Shown piece by piece: positions 1 to 10,640 of a stretch of DNA of 64,000 nucleotides. The DNA comes from Cynocephalus volans (taxonomy: Eukaryota; Chordata; Mammalia; Dermoptera; Cynocephalidae). Location: NCBI RefSeq assembly GCF_027409185.1, contig NC_084464.1, positions 45,793,095 to 45,857,094 on the forward strand, written 5' to 3'. The notes beneath the pieces are model-generated. The model ran no database searches. It had not been told where the DNA came from and worked only from the letters and a program-made list of their open reading frames with translations. A program made the translations under genes and the position numbers. Each line of letters starts with the position of its first letter. The stretch's first letter is position 1.

Positions 1-944
1 CAACCCTGGGGTCCCTGTTCCCCATCCACATCCCTGGACACACTCCCACTCAGCTTAGAAAGCCAGCAAGAAACAGACAAGAGGAAGAGAAGTTAAAAAC
101 CATATGAGAATCCCCTGGAAGCTCAGGGTCCGCTCCCCAGTGAGTGTGACATGGGTGGCTAAAGTTATAGGACTTGAGACCCCATATCCTAAAGCTAGCT
201 AATGTGTGGCCTAGGGAGGTAAACACAGCCAAGGGCCTCAAGCCAGACTCTGAAAGACACTCCAGCACCCAGACACTGGGGTCACACACATGCAGTCACT
301 GCCCTAACACGCTTCTTCCTCTGCTTCACACAATGCATCTTTCATAGGCTACACAGCTTTAAAGTGCATGTATTTTCAACCTTTCCTGGGTGGGAGGGGG
401 CACTGTGTTTGGGGGCATTTTACCTGCCAAGTCTGCATGGGACTGGACATTGTCAGGTAGTTACTTAGACCAAAGAGAAACTAATGCATTTTGTTTCACG
501 TAAAGCATAAATCTTACACTTATCCAGCCCAGCTCACTCTGGTGAGCTGCCATCACTGCCTGGTCACCAACAAGCAAACCAGCCAGTGCACCCCAGCTAA
601 AGGGACAAGGCAATTGTCAGGTGGATGCCAGCTCCTATGACTAAATGTGAAACCCATTTCCCATGACTGGTGGTAAACTATAAAACCTAAATGTAATACC
701 TGCTAGAAATCAGTCTGTGAGCAGGAGAGCATGTGATGACAGCCCAGAGGTTTTAACCTGGTGATACAAAAAATAGGTGTCTGGATGGTGCAGAAGCCCT
801 CGCACCTGTCTCAGAAGCCCTCGCAGGCTGGGCCACCCTGCCACTCACATGACAATTGCTGAGATCCCTGCCCTCTTCTCTGCCTTGAGGTTTGGGAACT
901 GATGCCCTCTGTGGCGTGGCCTTTGCGGGTAATAGAAACCACTT

Positions 945-1090
945 TAGCTAATCATTCTTCATTCAACACATTTTTTGAGTGTGAACACTGTGCTAGGCCC
1001 TGGGGATGCCCCAGCGAACACAAAAGATAAAATTTCCTGACCTAATGGAGCTGGCATTTCAGTGGAAGGAACTGGATGGAAAGCACCACA
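945..1090 (+). repeat. L2-like LINE fragment
   Basis: The text runs CATTCAACACATTTTTTGAG, then a 'tgctaggccctggggatgcc' segment, then 'cctgacctaatggagctggc'. This is the order of the L2 3' end (attcattcaacaaatatttattgag...ctggggatacag...catggagcttacattc). The assignment is from memory of the consensus. GC-richer sequence at 1340-1660 may be more of the same element. Confidence 0.6.
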
Positions 1091-1103
1091 ACATATCATT
1101 AAT

Positions 1104-1210
1104 TTTATTTATTTATTTATTTAGGCATCTGGCTGGTATGGGAATCTGAATCTATGACCTTGGTGTTATAAGGCTGTGCTCTATAACCAGCTGAGCTGAC
1201 CAGCCAGCCC
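1104..1210 (-). repeat. tRNA-derived SINE monomer (CYN-like)
   Basis: It reads as a T-rich tract followed by the inverted SINE body, and ends in gaccagccagccc. On the minus strand the order is GGGCTGGCTGGTCAGCTCAGC (A-box region), a tRNA-like middle, then an A-rich tail. It is a diverged monomer of the family that recurs through the window. Confidence 0.75.
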
Positions 1211-2164
1211 ATCATTTATTATTGAAAATAGTTAAATAGAGAAGTTATGGAGTACATTAGTAATTGATAAATGTCATAAGAATAAAAAAGTGTGGTAAAG
1301 TGGATGGGGGGTTGCTGGGGGAGGTGTACAGTTTTAAATAGTGTAGATAAAGTATATTGAACAGAGACCCGAAGGCAGGGAGTGGGCAAGCCCTGGGGAA
1401 GAATATGTCAGGCAGCAGGAACAGCAAGTGCAAAGGCCCTGAGGTGGGCCCGTGCCTGGTGGGTCTGGGCAACATTGAAAGGCCCATGTGGCTGAAGCAG
1501 AGAGAGCAACAGGTAGGAAATGGGGTGGGAGGGGACAGATTGCAGGGCCCTATGGGCCTTTGTGAGGACTTCATTTTACTCTGTGTGGATGGGAACCCCT
1601 AGAGGATTTTGAGCAGAAGAAAAACATGTTTTACATTTCAGATAGAAAGAGATTTAAAACCTGGAATTAGGTGCTTACAGAACTATTGGAAGAACTGGAG
1701 GAGCCGGCTCCAGGCTGGGTCTCCTGGAACGACACTTGTGGGCCTCTGTCCCTATGAGAGCAGTAGGGAATCAGGGAGCCCTACCAGAATGGCTGAGCTG
1801 TGATCTAGGGGCAGGAGGCCTTGCTGCCACCATATACCTGCTTCTTGACCCCCATGAAGCAAGCGACTGGACGCTGGACCTGCTGCAGAAAACCCATGTC
1901 TCCACAGCTCACACAGCAATATCTCCTTCCCTTCACTTCCTCCCTCCAAACTTCACTCTTCTTTTGCTCATGTACTTGTCTGTCACCTGATGCCACCCAA
2001 TGTAAGCCCCTTGAGAATAGGAATGTAGCTACCCAGTTCAAGGCCACATCCTCGGTGCCTAGCATGGTGACCATAGGGATCCATCTGGCCAGACTGGGAG
2101 AAGCAAAAAGCCTGCCCAGCCTGGGAATAGCAGTTCTGGGGAAAGAGGCAGAATTCTGGGCTGT

Positions 2165-2258
2165 TTAACTGCCCCAAGACTCAGTTTTAACACCTGCAAA
2201 ATGGGGGCAATAGCATTAATGACCAGTAGGGATGTCAAGGGATTTGAAAGAACATAGG
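2165..2258. repeat. MIR-like SINE fragment
   Basis: The core-like text 'ctcagttttaacacctgcaaaatgggg' resembles the MIR segment 'ctcagtttcctcatctgtaaaatgggg'. A younger SINE interrupts the fragment after 2258, and sequence resumes at about 2452. Confidence 0.5.
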
Positions 2259-2438
2259 AGGCCGGCCTGTGGCTCACTCGGTAGAGTGCAGTGCTGATAA
2301 CACCAAGGCCACGGGTTCGGATCCTATATAGGGATGGCCGGTTTGCTCACTGGCTGAGCGTGGTGCTGACAACACCAAGCCAAGGGTTGAGATCCCCTTA
2401 CTGGTCATCTTTTTAAAAAAAAAAAAGAAAGAAAGAAA
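2259..2438 (+). repeat. Dimeric tRNA-derived SINE (CYN-like) with 13-bp target-site duplication
   Basis: The first tRNA-like unit has GTGGCTCACTCGGTAGAG and a B-box-like GGGTTCGGATCC. A linker 'tatatagggatggccgg' follows, then a second tRNA-like unit ending in 'gatccccttactggtcatc', then a poly(A)/GAAA tail. A perfect 13-bp direct repeat, GAAAGAACATAGG, flanks it at 2246-2258 and 2439-2451. This shows L1-mediated insertion. Confidence 0.88.
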
Positions 2439-2994
2439 GAAAGAACATAGGCATTCAGTATATGCTAATCAACTCCACCTTTTCCTAGGTTTTTTTTCCC
2501 CGAGTGTGGAAAGGAGCTGAGCTTTCCTGGGGATTCAGCCCTGAAGAAGAAAGTTGATAAAGACCATGGTGTCCTGGACTGCAGAATGTCCACAGATGCA
2601 GGGTAGGTGGCTGGCTCACAGCAGGGAGGCAGACAGGGGCCTGCCTCCTGGGCCCTCCTTTTCACTTGAGAGTTTTTCCCTCGAAAGTTGGAATCAGAAG
2701 AGGCCCTCCTCCCACTGCAGGCCTGCCAGGCTTCCTGGCAGCAGAGCTTGTGGTCAGCAGGGCCTGGAGGCCTGATCCTGCCAGATGACCAGTCACTAGT
2801 AGCTGGGTGACTCTCAAGGAGAGTGGTCAAACACTGCACAACAGGGTGACCCTACCTCTGGCTTGGTTGGGTCAACCCTGGTTGGTATGTGCCTGGGTCA
2901 ATCCCAGTTGGTATGGGCTAAGCCAGGTTTATGCCCATTGTCTGGTCATAACTACTAACAGTGCACCTTTCACTCTTAATGTTCTGCTAGTTTG

Positions 2995-3480
2995 CTAAAG
3001 CTGGGCATACATATCCTATGATCTAGTAATTCCTCTCCCAGGCATGTATCCAACAGAGATTTGTATATTTACTCACCAAGACATATTCTACAACATTCGT
3101 GATACCACCATTTGTAATAGCTCCATACTAGAAACTACCCAAATGCCCTTCAACAAAATGGATAAATTGCGGTAAATTCACACCATGTAACTAGTGCAGC
3201 CAGGAAACTGAATATTCATTCTGCAGCCACACTCAATAACACAGATTAATCTCACAAACATGATGTTGAGCAAAGGAAACTAACTCAGGAGAGTATGTAA
3301 CATATGGTTCCATCCATACATGTACATAAACAGGTGAAACCAAACAATACTGTTCAAGTTGGGACTGTGGTTACATAGCGGGGCTGGAGATGTTCCACTT
3401 CTTGGGTTTTTTGGTTCTGTTTCTTGAGCTGGGTGCTGGTGATGCAAAGGTGTCCACTTTGTGAAAATGCATTGAGCCAA
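2995..3480 (+). repeat. L1M 3' region fragment
   Basis: The order 'acccaaatgcccttcaac', 'catgatgttgagcaaagg', 'atatggttccatccataca' follows the 3' part of old mammalian L1 elements (acccaaatgcccatcaac...cattatgctaagtgaa...gattccatttatatga). It is diverged and contains no open frame of note. Confidence 0.6.
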
Positions 3481-5546
3481 ACACTTGTGATTTGTGCATT
3501 TTCTGTGTGTAGTTTTCTTCAGAATACTTTAGAAAGTATCTTGGTTTTGACAAGAGGTTAGACACTTCCTGATCTTTTCCTCCTCTACCTGCTCCCATCT
3601 ACATTCCATGTTGGCCTGGACACGCAGAACATCATCACACTTTATCTCTAAGCCCTTCAGAAAACCTTGACTAACACAACCTCTAAATGGAACCGTCCAC
3701 ACTGCTCTTTCTGTCTAATCTTCTAGAAAACGAGCTTAAGAGTCAGCTGTCCTGAAAAATAAAGTTGACCTGGACATTCCTGTTGGATTCACTGAAGTTC
3801 ATTGGGCTGTCCTAGAGGAAACCGTATAACCCGACTCTTCTGATCATCAGAAAATACTTCCTGTGAGGAAGACTAGTTCTGATATCAACCAGCTCCTCTG
3901 GGAGGGACCCTGCAAGCCTTGGCTAATTGGTTGACGTCCCAGTACCAGGCCTAGACTAGCTCCCTCACCCTGTCTGGACTGTCCTGACCCCAGCCTCCCA
4001 CCTATCCAAATCTCATAGAGGCCTGCCCGGGCCCATCTCCTCCAGGACTTCCCTGACAACCCTGGGCTCCTGACCTCTCCTCCTGTTTCCCTCTCAGCAC
4101 CTGACCCCCGAGTCTAAGTTTCAAGAGTGCAGGTACTTTGCTTCCTTCAGCTGAGTATCCCAAGAGTCTGGACCAGTTCCTGGGACCTACTGGGCTCTCA
4201 ATAAATACTGAATGAATGAAATGTCTTTTACCTCATGGCATCTTGTGAATTACTATTCAGCTTTCTCTGGTATATCCCCGGTGCTGATTCCTCTAGACAT
4301 GAAATTCGCTGGGGCCGAGACTGTCTTACTCATCTTTTTATCCCTACCACTCACTCTTCTGCTTCATACTCATAGAAAGAGAAAAGAAAGAGAAGGACGT
4401 GAATTCCGGGCATTTGAAATCCAAAAAGCATGGAGGTGGGGGTCAGTGGGTGGAGAGTTATTTGGATTTCAAGGGTGTGGGTAATGCTGGAGGGGAACAA
4501 GCTACTATATTTATTTGCCTACGAATTTATTTATACCTGCCTCTTTCCAGAGAGGGTTTGAGGTGGCTTACAAAAATACACACCATACAATGTAAAAAAC
4601 AAGTCGGTGAGGAAATCAGGACGAGGGAAAATAAGAGAAGAAAAAATAAGATCAAGTCGGCTTGGTAGAAATGGGCCAAAAAGTTGGTCAAGTGTTCCCA
4701 CAGCCCACTCGAGGTGTTAGTCCCTCTCCCTTCCCACCTCCCTCTTAGGCTACACGTCACACGAGGGGTAGAGCTACCCAGCCATTAGCTGTGTCTGGGG
4801 AGGGGGGCTGCCGGGACCCTCTTGTTGCCTCCTCGCCGCCAACCCGAGTCCAGAGTCAGGGCCTAGAAGCCTAGGCGGCCTTGGGGAGGGCTGTGTCTAG
4901 GGACACGCAGCTCTGGAGGGGCTATCCCTGGCTCAGACCTGGGGGCCCAGGTTGCTGAGTACCCTGTGACCTGGGGTCGGAGGGTGGTGGACGCTGAAGG
5001 ATCGCCCCTCCACTCAACGCTGTTAAGGCTCCAGGGCTCGCAACTTAGTGCCCTCCCGCCAACTGTACTCACGGCCTACTAAGGGCGCGTTGAGCGCGCA
5101 GGGCACAAAGATGGAGGGAGCAGCGCGCCTCTACCCCGCCCCACCCCCAGCCCCCGGCTCCAGACAAAGGGGCAGGCTGCCCCTCCCCCAGCCTCTCCCT
5201 CTGGTTCCCCCTCCGCCCTCTTCTCCCCTCCCCTCAGGCCGCCCTTCGGTGACTTCCTTTCCCCTCCAGGGGCGGCCCCGGGACCTCTCAGTAACTGCCG
5301 TTCACCTGGGCGCAGGGCGGGGAGCCAGCGCGCGGAGGACGGCCTCCGGGCCCACCCCAGGCCGGGCGGGCTCCAGGCCCGCGCCCTCCCCTTTGAACCC
5401 GCTCTCTCTCTGCCCCCAGCGCCTTCCCGCCCTGGCGCCCCCGCCCCCACCCGGCAGAGCACGTGCTGCCCGGACCCGGAGCGCCATACCGCTGCCCCCG
5501 GGGTGGGGGCTGGGCCCACTCCCCGCTCTGCTCCCCACCCCCACCG

Positions 5547-5568
5547 GAAACATTCCTGAAACATTCCT
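5547..5568 (+). promoter_or_regulatory. Tandem TEAD-type (MCAT) sites, 11-bp repeat
   Basis: The 11-mer GAAACATTCCT occurs twice back to back (5547-5557, 5558-5568) and a third GAAAC follows. ACATTCC is the core TEAD motif. The 11-bp phasing would put both cores on about the same helix face. Function is inferred. Confidence 0.45.
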
Positions 5569-5727
5569 GAAACTAGGAGGCCCGGCCCCTCCGGTTCCCC
5601 ACCCGCCTCCACTCCGGGCTCAGGGTTTTCCTGCGTCCCCCGCTCCACCGCCGGCTCGCCCCCTGAGGAGGGGGCTGGGCTAGGTCCTCGGCTGACCGGC
5701 GAGGAAGAAGGGGAGCAAAGAAAGCCA

Positions 5728-5764
5728 TGAGTCACAGCCGTGTGTCACAGGACCGCATTGCAAT
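5728..5764 (+). promoter_or_regulatory. AP-1 consensus plus C/EBP-like palindrome
   Basis: A perfect TGAGTCA lies at 5728-5734 and an ATTGCAAT palindrome at 5757-5764. HMGA1 is known to respond to AP-1, which fits. The sites are about 1.1 kb upstream of the first recognised exon. Occupancy is unknown. Confidence 0.5.
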
Positions 5765-6751
5765 TCCCTGCATCACAGGAGGTGTGGAAGGCGGCCTCAG
5801 GGACCAGGCGCGGGAGGTGCGCCCGAGAAGGCCCCGGGGCCCGGCCTGCAGGGCGCGCCTCAACGGCTGCGCCCTTTCTTCCCCGACCGCCCTCCCCGCC
5901 ATCTTCCCACTTTTAGTTTCCTTCTGGTTCCGTGCAACAAGTCTTTGTTGAGCCAGGCGGGCCAGGCGTGGCGGGCATGGCGCGCGTAAACTCAGTCCCT
6001 GCCCTCAAAGCGCTTCCAGGCGACTTCTGGCCTACCCTTTATTTTTTTAAAAAGCCACAGCCGAGATCGGGGCCCAAAATAGGACCGCGTGTCCCCAAAA
6101 CACCATCCAGGTCATCTAAAGGAATGATTCCTCCCTCGGGTATACCTGCAAACGAGCCAATCGTTTGTTTCGCTTGAAGACTGCACCTTGATAATGGTTC
6201 GCTGTGGCCATTAATAAATAAGAACACTGCATTTCACAAGTTTCACGCCTGAATTTCACAAGACTTGTATTTCACCAGCCAACCACACGCGGGTTGACAC
6301 TGAAATGCACATGCTGACACCTGTCCGCCCAGGGGTAATCTATGAGACGTCTATCCGGGCGAAGGGGGCGGCGTGTAGGCCGCGGAATTTTCTAACCGGC
6401 TCGTTTCTCTTCACCCGCTCGCCCAGGTAGACCCTCGCAGGCAGAAACGCCCGCCCATACCCACTCGCCTTACGGAGACCAGGCCCACACGCCCAGAAGA
6501 CCCCTAGAAGGGATTCTCCCGCGACCCCTGTTCCAGGGAGGAAGGACAGCCCAACCAGCAACACTACCCCCCGCGTAAAGCTCCTTCATGATCTTCTGCC
6601 CCCCTCTCCATATCTCCTCAGCCCGGCCCTGAGGAGTGGGCCGAAGACTGGGGTTCTCAGCCCAGGCCTCCCGCGCATCCCTCCCGCCTCAGCACCCACC
6701 CGCGCGGCGGTGGCGGCTGGCAGGCGGCCGCCCTTTTAAATCCCCGGGCTC

Positions 6752-6773
6752 ATTTGCATGTCCCCGCCCCCCA
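6752..6773 (+). promoter_or_regulatory. HMGA1: Octamer motif followed by GC box, proximal HMGA1 promoter
   Basis: An exact ATTTGCAT octamer at 6752-6759 is followed at once by ccccgcccccc, an Sp1/KLF-type site. It sits about 65-75 bp upstream of the inferred start of the first noncoding exon, within a normal proximal-promoter distance. Confidence 0.55.
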
Positions 6774-6821
6774 GTGACACGACTGGCGCGGGCGGGCCCG
6801 TCCCCCCTGCCCCTGGGTCGC

Positions 6822-6913
6822 TCTTTTTAAGCTCCCCTGAGCCGGGGCTGCGCTCCTCTAATTGGGACTCCGAGCTGGGGCTATTTCTGGCGCTGGCGCT
6901 GCTCCAAGAAGGC
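6822..6913 (+). other. HMGA1: HMGA1 noncoding exon 1 (5'UTR)
   Basis: The sequence from 'tttttaagctcccctgagcc' to 'ctccaagaaggc' matches my recollection of the start of human HMGA1 mRNAs. It ends at a strong donor, GGC|GTGAGT, at 6913/6914. The 5' boundary is approximate; the TTTTTAA tract at 6824-6830 may mark or serve the start site. It would splice to 7156. Confidence 0.75.
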
Positions 6914-6938
6914 GTGAGTTCGCGGCCGCTCCGGTGGC

Positions 6939-6982
6939 TTTTTTTTTTTATATCTATAATTTAATTACATTATTTATTTATT
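6939..6982. other. AT-rich island inside the CpG island
   Basis: A run of 44 bp is almost purely A/T (T11 followed by tatatctataat and ttatttattta) in flanks of very high GC. It starts 26 bp downstream of the exon 1 donor. It offers several A/T stretches of the type bound by AT-hook proteins. Confidence 0.7.
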
Positions 6983-7072
6983 GAGGCCGCGCACGGGCCG
7001 TGCCCAGCTTCCTGCCCCTCGCCATCCTTCGGGGGAGGGGGAATATTTTTGTCCCCCCGCCTGGATGTAACA

Positions 7073-7080
7073 TATAAATA
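7073..7080 (+). promoter_or_regulatory. HMGA1: TATA-box candidate for an internal HMGA1 start site
   Basis: TATAAATA lies about 80 bp upstream of the splice acceptor at 7155. A start about 30 bp downstream would give a transcript that reads into exon 2 without using exon 1, fitting the known use of several HMGA1 promoters. Confidence 0.5.
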
Positions 7081-7155
7081 CCCCGCGGGGGCCTGGGCGG
7101 CGAGCACGCGGCGGCGGCGGTCTCTGAGCGCCTCTGCTCTCTCTCCCGGTTTCAG

Positions 7156-7269
7156 ATCCGCATTTGCTACCAGCGGCGGCGGCGGCGCAGCCAGGCCGGT
7201 CCTCAGCGCCCAGCACCGTCGCTCCCGGCAGCCCGGAGCGCACACCGCAGGCCGGCGGCCGAGCTCGCG
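7156..7269 (+). other. HMGA1: HMGA1 noncoding exon 2 (5'UTR)
   Basis: A pyrimidine-rich acceptor (ctctctctcccggtttcag) precedes ATCCGCATTTGCTACCAGC, which I recall from HMGA1 mRNAs. The exon ends at GCTCGCG|GTGAGT. The CGG-rich segment is 5'UTR. It joins the start-codon exon at 10462. Confidence 0.8.
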
Positions 7270-10200
7270 GTGAGTCGTCCCCGGGGCCCGCGACGGCGGA
7301 GGGGGGCGCCCGCGCCCCCGCCTGCACGCCGCCCCTCCTGCCGGCCGCCCGGGGCTGCAGCGCGCGCCGCCGGCTTTATTCCCAGGCCGGGGCGGCGCGA
7401 GCCGCGGGCGGGGGAGGGCCGCGCGGCGCGGGGGCGGGCGGCGGGGCCCGGCGGCACGGGGAGGACGCCCGCACCCCTTCCCCCGCGCCGCGGGCGCCCT
7501 GCGGGGGGCGGGGACCCGGGAAAGGCGCGCGGTGGGGGAGGGGGCGCGCGGCTGCGGCGAGCGCGAGTTGTGCACCCGGCGGCGGAGCCCGGTGCACCTC
7601 GCGCGGCGGCCGCTCTCGCCCGAGCCCGGGCCGCGGGTGAGGGGCGGGGAGAGAAGAGGCTGTGGCGCGGCAGGAGAGTGGGGGCTCGGGCGCCCCCCGC
7701 AGCCTGGAGAAGTTCTCGAAGTGAGGGGGTTGGCCAGGAACCCCGAAATTCGGCCCAATCCCTTCTCGGCCTTTCTCCGCAGACGAGGCCGGATCGCGGG
7801 CCTGGGTTTGGGGCTTCACCTCGACCCCACCTCTGGCCTGGCCCGCGCCTCTTCAGCCCCCAGGGCCGGGCCTGCCCTCCGCCCCCACAAACTGGTTTCT
7901 CTGCTTTGCTGGGCTCTGTTGGAACTAGTCCCTGTGACTCCCCGTTTCTCTTTTTCTGGGGTTTTATTTTGCAGGGAGGGCGTAGGGGGGAGGGGGCATT
8001 TCTTCCTCTCCCCTGCGCCAGTGCGCGCCAGGCTTCCTGCCCCAAGGCGGGCTTGGGTGCCCCCTCTGGCAGGAAGTGGGGCCGGGTGCACCCGCGTGGC
8101 GGTGCATGCGGTCGGGGTGCGCCAATTTCCCGCGCCTGCAGGAGCGGCCTGCGCCCCTCCCCCCGCGCGTCCTGGCCCCTCGTCCCGCCGGCGGTCGGCC
8201 TACCACAGCCCAGCGCAGACACTTGCAGAGTCACCCTGGGTCCGGGTCTGTAGCACGGGTCAACAGGGTCTTAATCAGCCTGTAGGCGGGTAAGAAAAGT
8301 GGCGGGCCGTAAGGGTTGCTACGAACCTACTCCATCCTCTCGCCAACTTGCTGTGTGACCTTGGGCAGCTCATCAGTTTTCTCTAGGCTACTTTTTTTTT
8401 TTTTTTTTTAAATAGAGCCGCCAAGATGCTTTCCCAGGGTCACTCCTGCAGAGTCCTTAAGCGTTTGAGGAGCACACATTGTGTTCACGGTGTACGGAGG
8501 AGACCGGCTTGAGGCAGAGAGGGATTATTCCAAACCGAGGGATTGCGGGTCGGGCCCTAAATGTGGCTTCACCAAGCCAGGTCTTACTGAAACAGGTGGA
8601 AGAGGCAGAGTTTCTTGGCCTCACTAGACAGGGCCTCAGGCCTTCACTCTGTTCCCAGGGGCCTGGCTGGTGGGGAGTGAGTGGGTGGATTAAAGGGTCC
8701 CAGCAGCAAGAGGTGGGGGGAGGCACCAGATGGTATAAGAGCTTCCAGGGAGACCAGCCAGGATCCCCAGGCTCAGTCTTGGCTCTCTGGAATTCAGGAC
8801 TGGGTTCGCCCACTGGAACCCCCTCTCTTAGGGGGCCTCAGGCAGGCTTTAGGTGAGGTCAGCACTCATTTAGCTGATTAATTTTGATGTTTAGTTTGAA
8901 GGGGGACCTGTGGTGTAATATAAGATTCTAATCACTGCCTGTAATTACAGAGCAGGCCAAGTCACTAATAACTGAGCAGGATACATAACCAACCACCTTG
9001 TTTAAATGGGGCTCCAAGTCTGAAATATTATAAAATAACATAATTACCAGGCTATGTCCTGCTATCTGGAGGGTCTCTTGATGCTTGAGGATATGGGGTT
9101 CTTGGAACCTCCAAAAATCACAAGTTTGCAAAAATGTCTTTTCCCTCTCATTGGGTTAAAATTGAAAATTGCTTCAAAACCTGAAAGGGGAGAAGAAAAG
9201 TCATTTTCAAATGGTCTAGGTCTCAATTTGATTAGAGTGAAGATTTCTCCCCATTATTTAAGTCTTTTTAAACTATTACCTAGTTTTGTCCTTGAAGCAG
9301 TCTGGAGAGGTCATTGAGGCAGGTGCCTTATCATTACCCCCATTTTACAGGTTGAGAGGCTCAAGAACTGGAGCCACTTGGGCCCACTCTTCACCAAGGG
9401 CAGGCAGGGATTGGTTACTAGAGAGCTGTGAAGACATAGTTCTTCCAGGTCACCTGTCTGTAGCTTGGGGATACTGGGATGGAGTTGTGGGGGACCCTCA
9501 TTGTCCTTTTTAAGCCTCTAGAAGAGGTTCCCAATACAGGGTGCAGGCGCTTCTTGCAGTGGGAGGTTTTAGGTAAACTCAATTAACAGGGCTAGTTAAA
9601 CCCCAACAGGCCTCTGAGAAGAAGGAAGATGCTGGAAAAGGACCAAGAACCTTTTAGGATAAGCCCTGCCAGGGCCCAGGGTTTCAGCTAGGGTCTGTCT
9701 GTTACAAGGGTGCATTCCAGTTAGAGAGTTCCCTGCCCGTTAACCAGAAAGTCCCATCTGACTCCAGGTCGGGGCTGTGGGGGACACCATTCAGCTTTGG
9801 GCTCCTTTTCCTTCCCCACCTTACCGTCAGCAGTTTCATTTAGCTTCCTCTTCTCCCTCCCTCAATTGTCCCCATCTTTGAGTCTTGCAAAGATTTACTT
9901 CCAAGAGTAAAGAGTAGGTCTCTGGAAGAGAGCTGGAGGGTGGTCCTGAGACTTGGACCTTGCCAGATAGAGGCAGTACTGTCAGTGAGGTGGGCAGGGG
10001 ACTGATGTCCATGGCTGCCAGATCCCAAGGTCTCATTCTTCCCACTACTCCTTCCTAGTCCCCTTTGGACGACCCAGGCAGCTGGCTACAGAGGAGGGGG
10101 CCCTAGCACTGTGTGGGACCCCACCTCACTCACACTTGGCCCCAGGGCAGCCCCACCCACGCTGCCAGGTCTTGCTGGCTGTACCTGTGGGCCCAGACCA

Positions 10201-10461
10201 GCAGGGGTGGTGGCAGGGCAGGACAACAAAGAGCCCTTCTGAACGGAAGATAAGGAGCTGATTAGGGCCAACGGCCCTGCCCCACCCTGTGGCACCGTGC
10301 TAGGGATGGGCAGACCCCTCTGTGCTGGGCAGGGTGGCAGTCCTGGGGGCCGCTGGGAGCAGGTGGTTTCCTGCAGTTGTGCCCTAAGGGTGGGGACAGT
10401 GAAGGGGTGGGAAGTGGCCCAAGAGAGTTGTTTTCTTAAAACCGCTTTTTCTGTCTTCCAG
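7270..10461 (+). other. HMGA1: HMGA1 5'UTR intron
   Basis: The first kilobase is still CpG-island sequence with many G-runs. The rest is unique, apart from a MIR-like fragment and a T20 tract near 8391-8410. There is no internal coding exon I can support. It ends at the acceptor ctgtcttccag|CATCCC. Confidence 0.8.
8335..8390 (+). repeat. MIR core fragment
   Basis: The text 'tgtgtgaccttgggcagctcatcag' closely matches the MIR core 'tgtgtgaccttgggcaagtcac'. The fragment is short and is cut off by the T-tract that follows. Confidence 0.65.
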
Positions 10462-10640
10462 CATCCCAGCCATCGCTCTTCCACCTGCTCCCTAGAGAAG
10501 GGAAGATGAGCGAGTCGAGCTCGAAGTCCAGCCAGCCCTTGGCCTCCAAGCAGGAAAAGGACGGCACTGAGAAGCGAGGCCGGGGCAGGCCACGCAAGCA
10601 GCCTCCGGTGAGTCCCGGTACAGCGCTGGTAGGGAGTCAG
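10462..10640 (+). CDS. HMGA1: HMGA1 exon 3: 5'UTR end, start codon, AT-hook 1
   Basis: The acceptor is ttccag|CATCCC at 10461/10462, and the coding part starts at 10506. It encodes residues 1-45. These include the Ser/Lys-rich N-terminus and AT-hook 1 (KRGRGRPRK, residues 23-31). The long form ends at CAG|GTGCGT (10640) and the short form at CCG|GTGAGT (10607). Confidence 0.95.

Larger units (their letters stand above)
1..5080. other. Intergenic region upstream of HMGA1
   Basis: I see no coding exon here. Open frames are short and have no family resemblance. The stretch holds old L2 and MIR fragments, two tRNA-derived SINEs and an L1 3' fragment, listed separately, plus unique sequence from about 3500 to 5080. 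GC content climbs after about 4740 towards the HMGA1 CpG island. Confidence 0.7.
5080..8260. promoter_or_regulatory. HMGA1: CpG island spanning the HMGA1 promoters
   Basis: About 3 kb is strongly GC- and CpG-rich, with Sp1-type GC boxes (for example ccccgcccccc at 6762) and long G-runs at 7280-7560. It covers both noncoding HMGA1 exons. HMGA1 is known to have several start sites within such an island. Exact TSSs cannot be read from sequence. Long open frames on both strands here are by-products of low stop-codon density. Confidence 0.85.

Noticed and set aside
5048-5735. Overlapping 211- and 218-codon frames at 5.0-5.7 kb
   Set aside because: GC-rich low-complexity Pro/Gly/Ala/Arg products on opposite strands, with no splice-site or homology support.
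7203-8253. Open frames of over 300 codons on both strands (for example minus 7203-8234 and plus 7270-8253)
   Set aside because: They lie in a CpG island with few A/T-rich stop codons, are Pro/Arg/Gly/Ala-rich on both strands and overlap HMGA1 noncoding exon and intron sequence. No domain is visible.
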